Program-made: the position numbers and the translations under genes
Part shown: in pieces, positions 63,354 through 64,000 of the stretch
How the letters are laid out: the number at the start of each line of letters is the position of its first letter
How positions within the stretch are numbered: position 1 is the stretch's first letter
Notes under the pieces: generated by a model
Databases searched by the model: none
The model's input: only the letters and a program-made list of their open reading frames with translations
What the model was told of the DNA's origin: nothing
NCBI GenBank assembly: GCA_965226825.1
Contig: CBDDED010000003.1
Coordinates: 1,302,001-1,366,000 of the forward strand
Origin: Io17-Chloro-G2 sp965226825
GTDB lineage: Bacteria > Chloroflexota > Dehalococcoidia > Lucifugimonadales > UBA3495
DNA: 64,000 nucleotides
Direction: 5' to 3'

Positions 63354-64000
63354 ATGCCGGAAATACATGCACTGGAGCCCGTGGACCTGGGGATGCCTGG
63401 CCCAACGAGGCCCAGGATTTCACTCCGTGGCTTGTAGAACACCTGGAACTGTTGGGAGCCGAACTGGAACTTGACCTCAAATTTGTTGACAAAGAGGTCA
63501 CGCTGCCCGGAGCGGGGCGCGTTGACATCCTCGCCCGGCAGACCTGAACTGGTGCCACGGTGGTGATCGAGAACCAATTGGAATCGTCGGACGACTCCCA
63601 CTTGCTGAGGCTCTTGGGATACGCGGTCGACCGGGACGCCAGCATACCGGTGTGGGTGGCAAGGGACTTCACCAACTACCACCGGAGCATCCTGGAGTGG
63701 TTGAACGCCAGCGACACCATCAACGCATACGCCGTCACGGTGAGGGCCCACCAAGTCGGAGATGCCTTCGCCGCCAGTTTCCGGACGGTGCTTGAGCCGC
63801 CGCAAGCCCAACCAGGAGCATCCTCCGCTCCCAGGGAAAACACGAACAGTCGTTATGCGGAATTCTACCGGCCGGTGGTGGCCAAACTCCGGCGTTCTGG
63901 GCTGCGACCAGTGGGGAAGGGCGGTTGGCGGGGCCGGTATCGGTCTTTCCAGACCGGATACGCCGGTGCAATTTACGTCGCTCGTTTGGAACAGAGCAAG
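63354..64000 (+). pseudogene. PD-(D/E)XK-like nuclease gene (DUF4268-type), frameshift and stop; runs off window
   Basis: The ATG at 63354 follows GGGGGAGAAG and gives MPEIHALEPVDLG. The frame is then lost at a G4 run (about 63393-63396) and regained as DAWPNEAQDFTPWLVEHLEL, LGAELELDLKFVDKEVTLPG, AGRVDILARQT, then TGA at 63545. It goes on in the same frame with TGATVVIENQLESSDDSHLL, RLLGYAVDRDASIPVWVARD to the window end. VDILA...VVIENQLE is the D...ExQ pattern of PD-(D/E)XK nucleases of the DUF4268 type. One base insertion and one substitution would restore it. Confidence 0.75.

Overview
The window looks like a GC-rich, free-living or host-associated bacterial chromosome carrying a large accessory region full of insertion sequences. 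Gene style (ABC-F protein, NHL six-repeat protein, PQQ sugar dehydrogenase lipoprotein, DUF2207-like and DUF5679-like proteins, an RpoD with a zinc-ribbon N-terminus) suggests Chloroflexota (Dehalococcoidia/SAR202-like). This is inference: no rRNA or complete tRNA is present to fix the taxonomy.

Layout. 0-9.5 kb: ordinary chromosomal genes (end of a probable permease with a HATPase-like tail, ABC-F ATPase, PQQ dehydrogenase, zinc-ribbon protein, NHL protein, sodium:solute symporter). 9.5-21.2 kb: IS and integrase territory. It holds an IS3 relic, a DUF2207-like membrane protein, an IS630 element sitting inside a small gene that can be reconstructed in frame, an LRR gene cut by an IS5-family element, and an Xre regulator plus tyrosine integrase module beside a tRNA-Arg 3' fragment. 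That module is partly duplicated 3 kb further on. 21.2-22.8 kb: a two-gene operon, histidine decarboxylase plus an ACT-domain protein. 23.4-27 kb: unfamiliar membrane/secreted proteins and a thermonuclease. 27.3-36.3 kb: two nearly identical IS21 copies bracket 3.7 kb holding two HicB-like antitoxin genes, three tandem cloverleaf-like repeats and a decayed type I-E-like CRISPR array. 36.3-47.2 kb: broken genes (SagB-like, alcohol dehydrogenase), two abutting MITEs, a DUF5131/TcmP pair, a HEPN-like gene broken by a third MITE, an array of tiny genes separated by a recurrent TAATCGCCCGTTTTTG motif, and a minus-strand cassette behind a serine recombinase. 48.1-52.6 kb: a coherent biosynthetic locus (PLP enzyme, nucleotidyltransferase, methyltransferase, CDP-alcohol phosphatidyltransferase, second methyltransferase) that could make a choline- or ethanolamine-like head group and attach it to lipid. 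52.7-55.2 kb: IS5, integrase, IS21 and IS3 debris. 55.8-58.1 kb: rpoD behind a near-consensus promoter. 58.2-64 kb: hypothetical proteins, a nucleotidyltransferase, a serine recombinase, and a PD-(D/E)XK-like gene broken by a frameshift and a stop.

The IS21 copies carry a record of rearrangement. The left flank of the first copy (27.35 kb) and the right flank of the internally deleted third copy (55.09 kb) join in frame, through a shared GAACC, into one IS3 transposase reading frame. The 27.7 kb between them was therefore probably brought in or shuffled by recombination between IS21 copies. Several genes (integrase, both istA copies, the terminal nuclease gene) are broken at G/C runs or by single stops. 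Some of these breaks may be sequencing or assembly errors rather than true decay.
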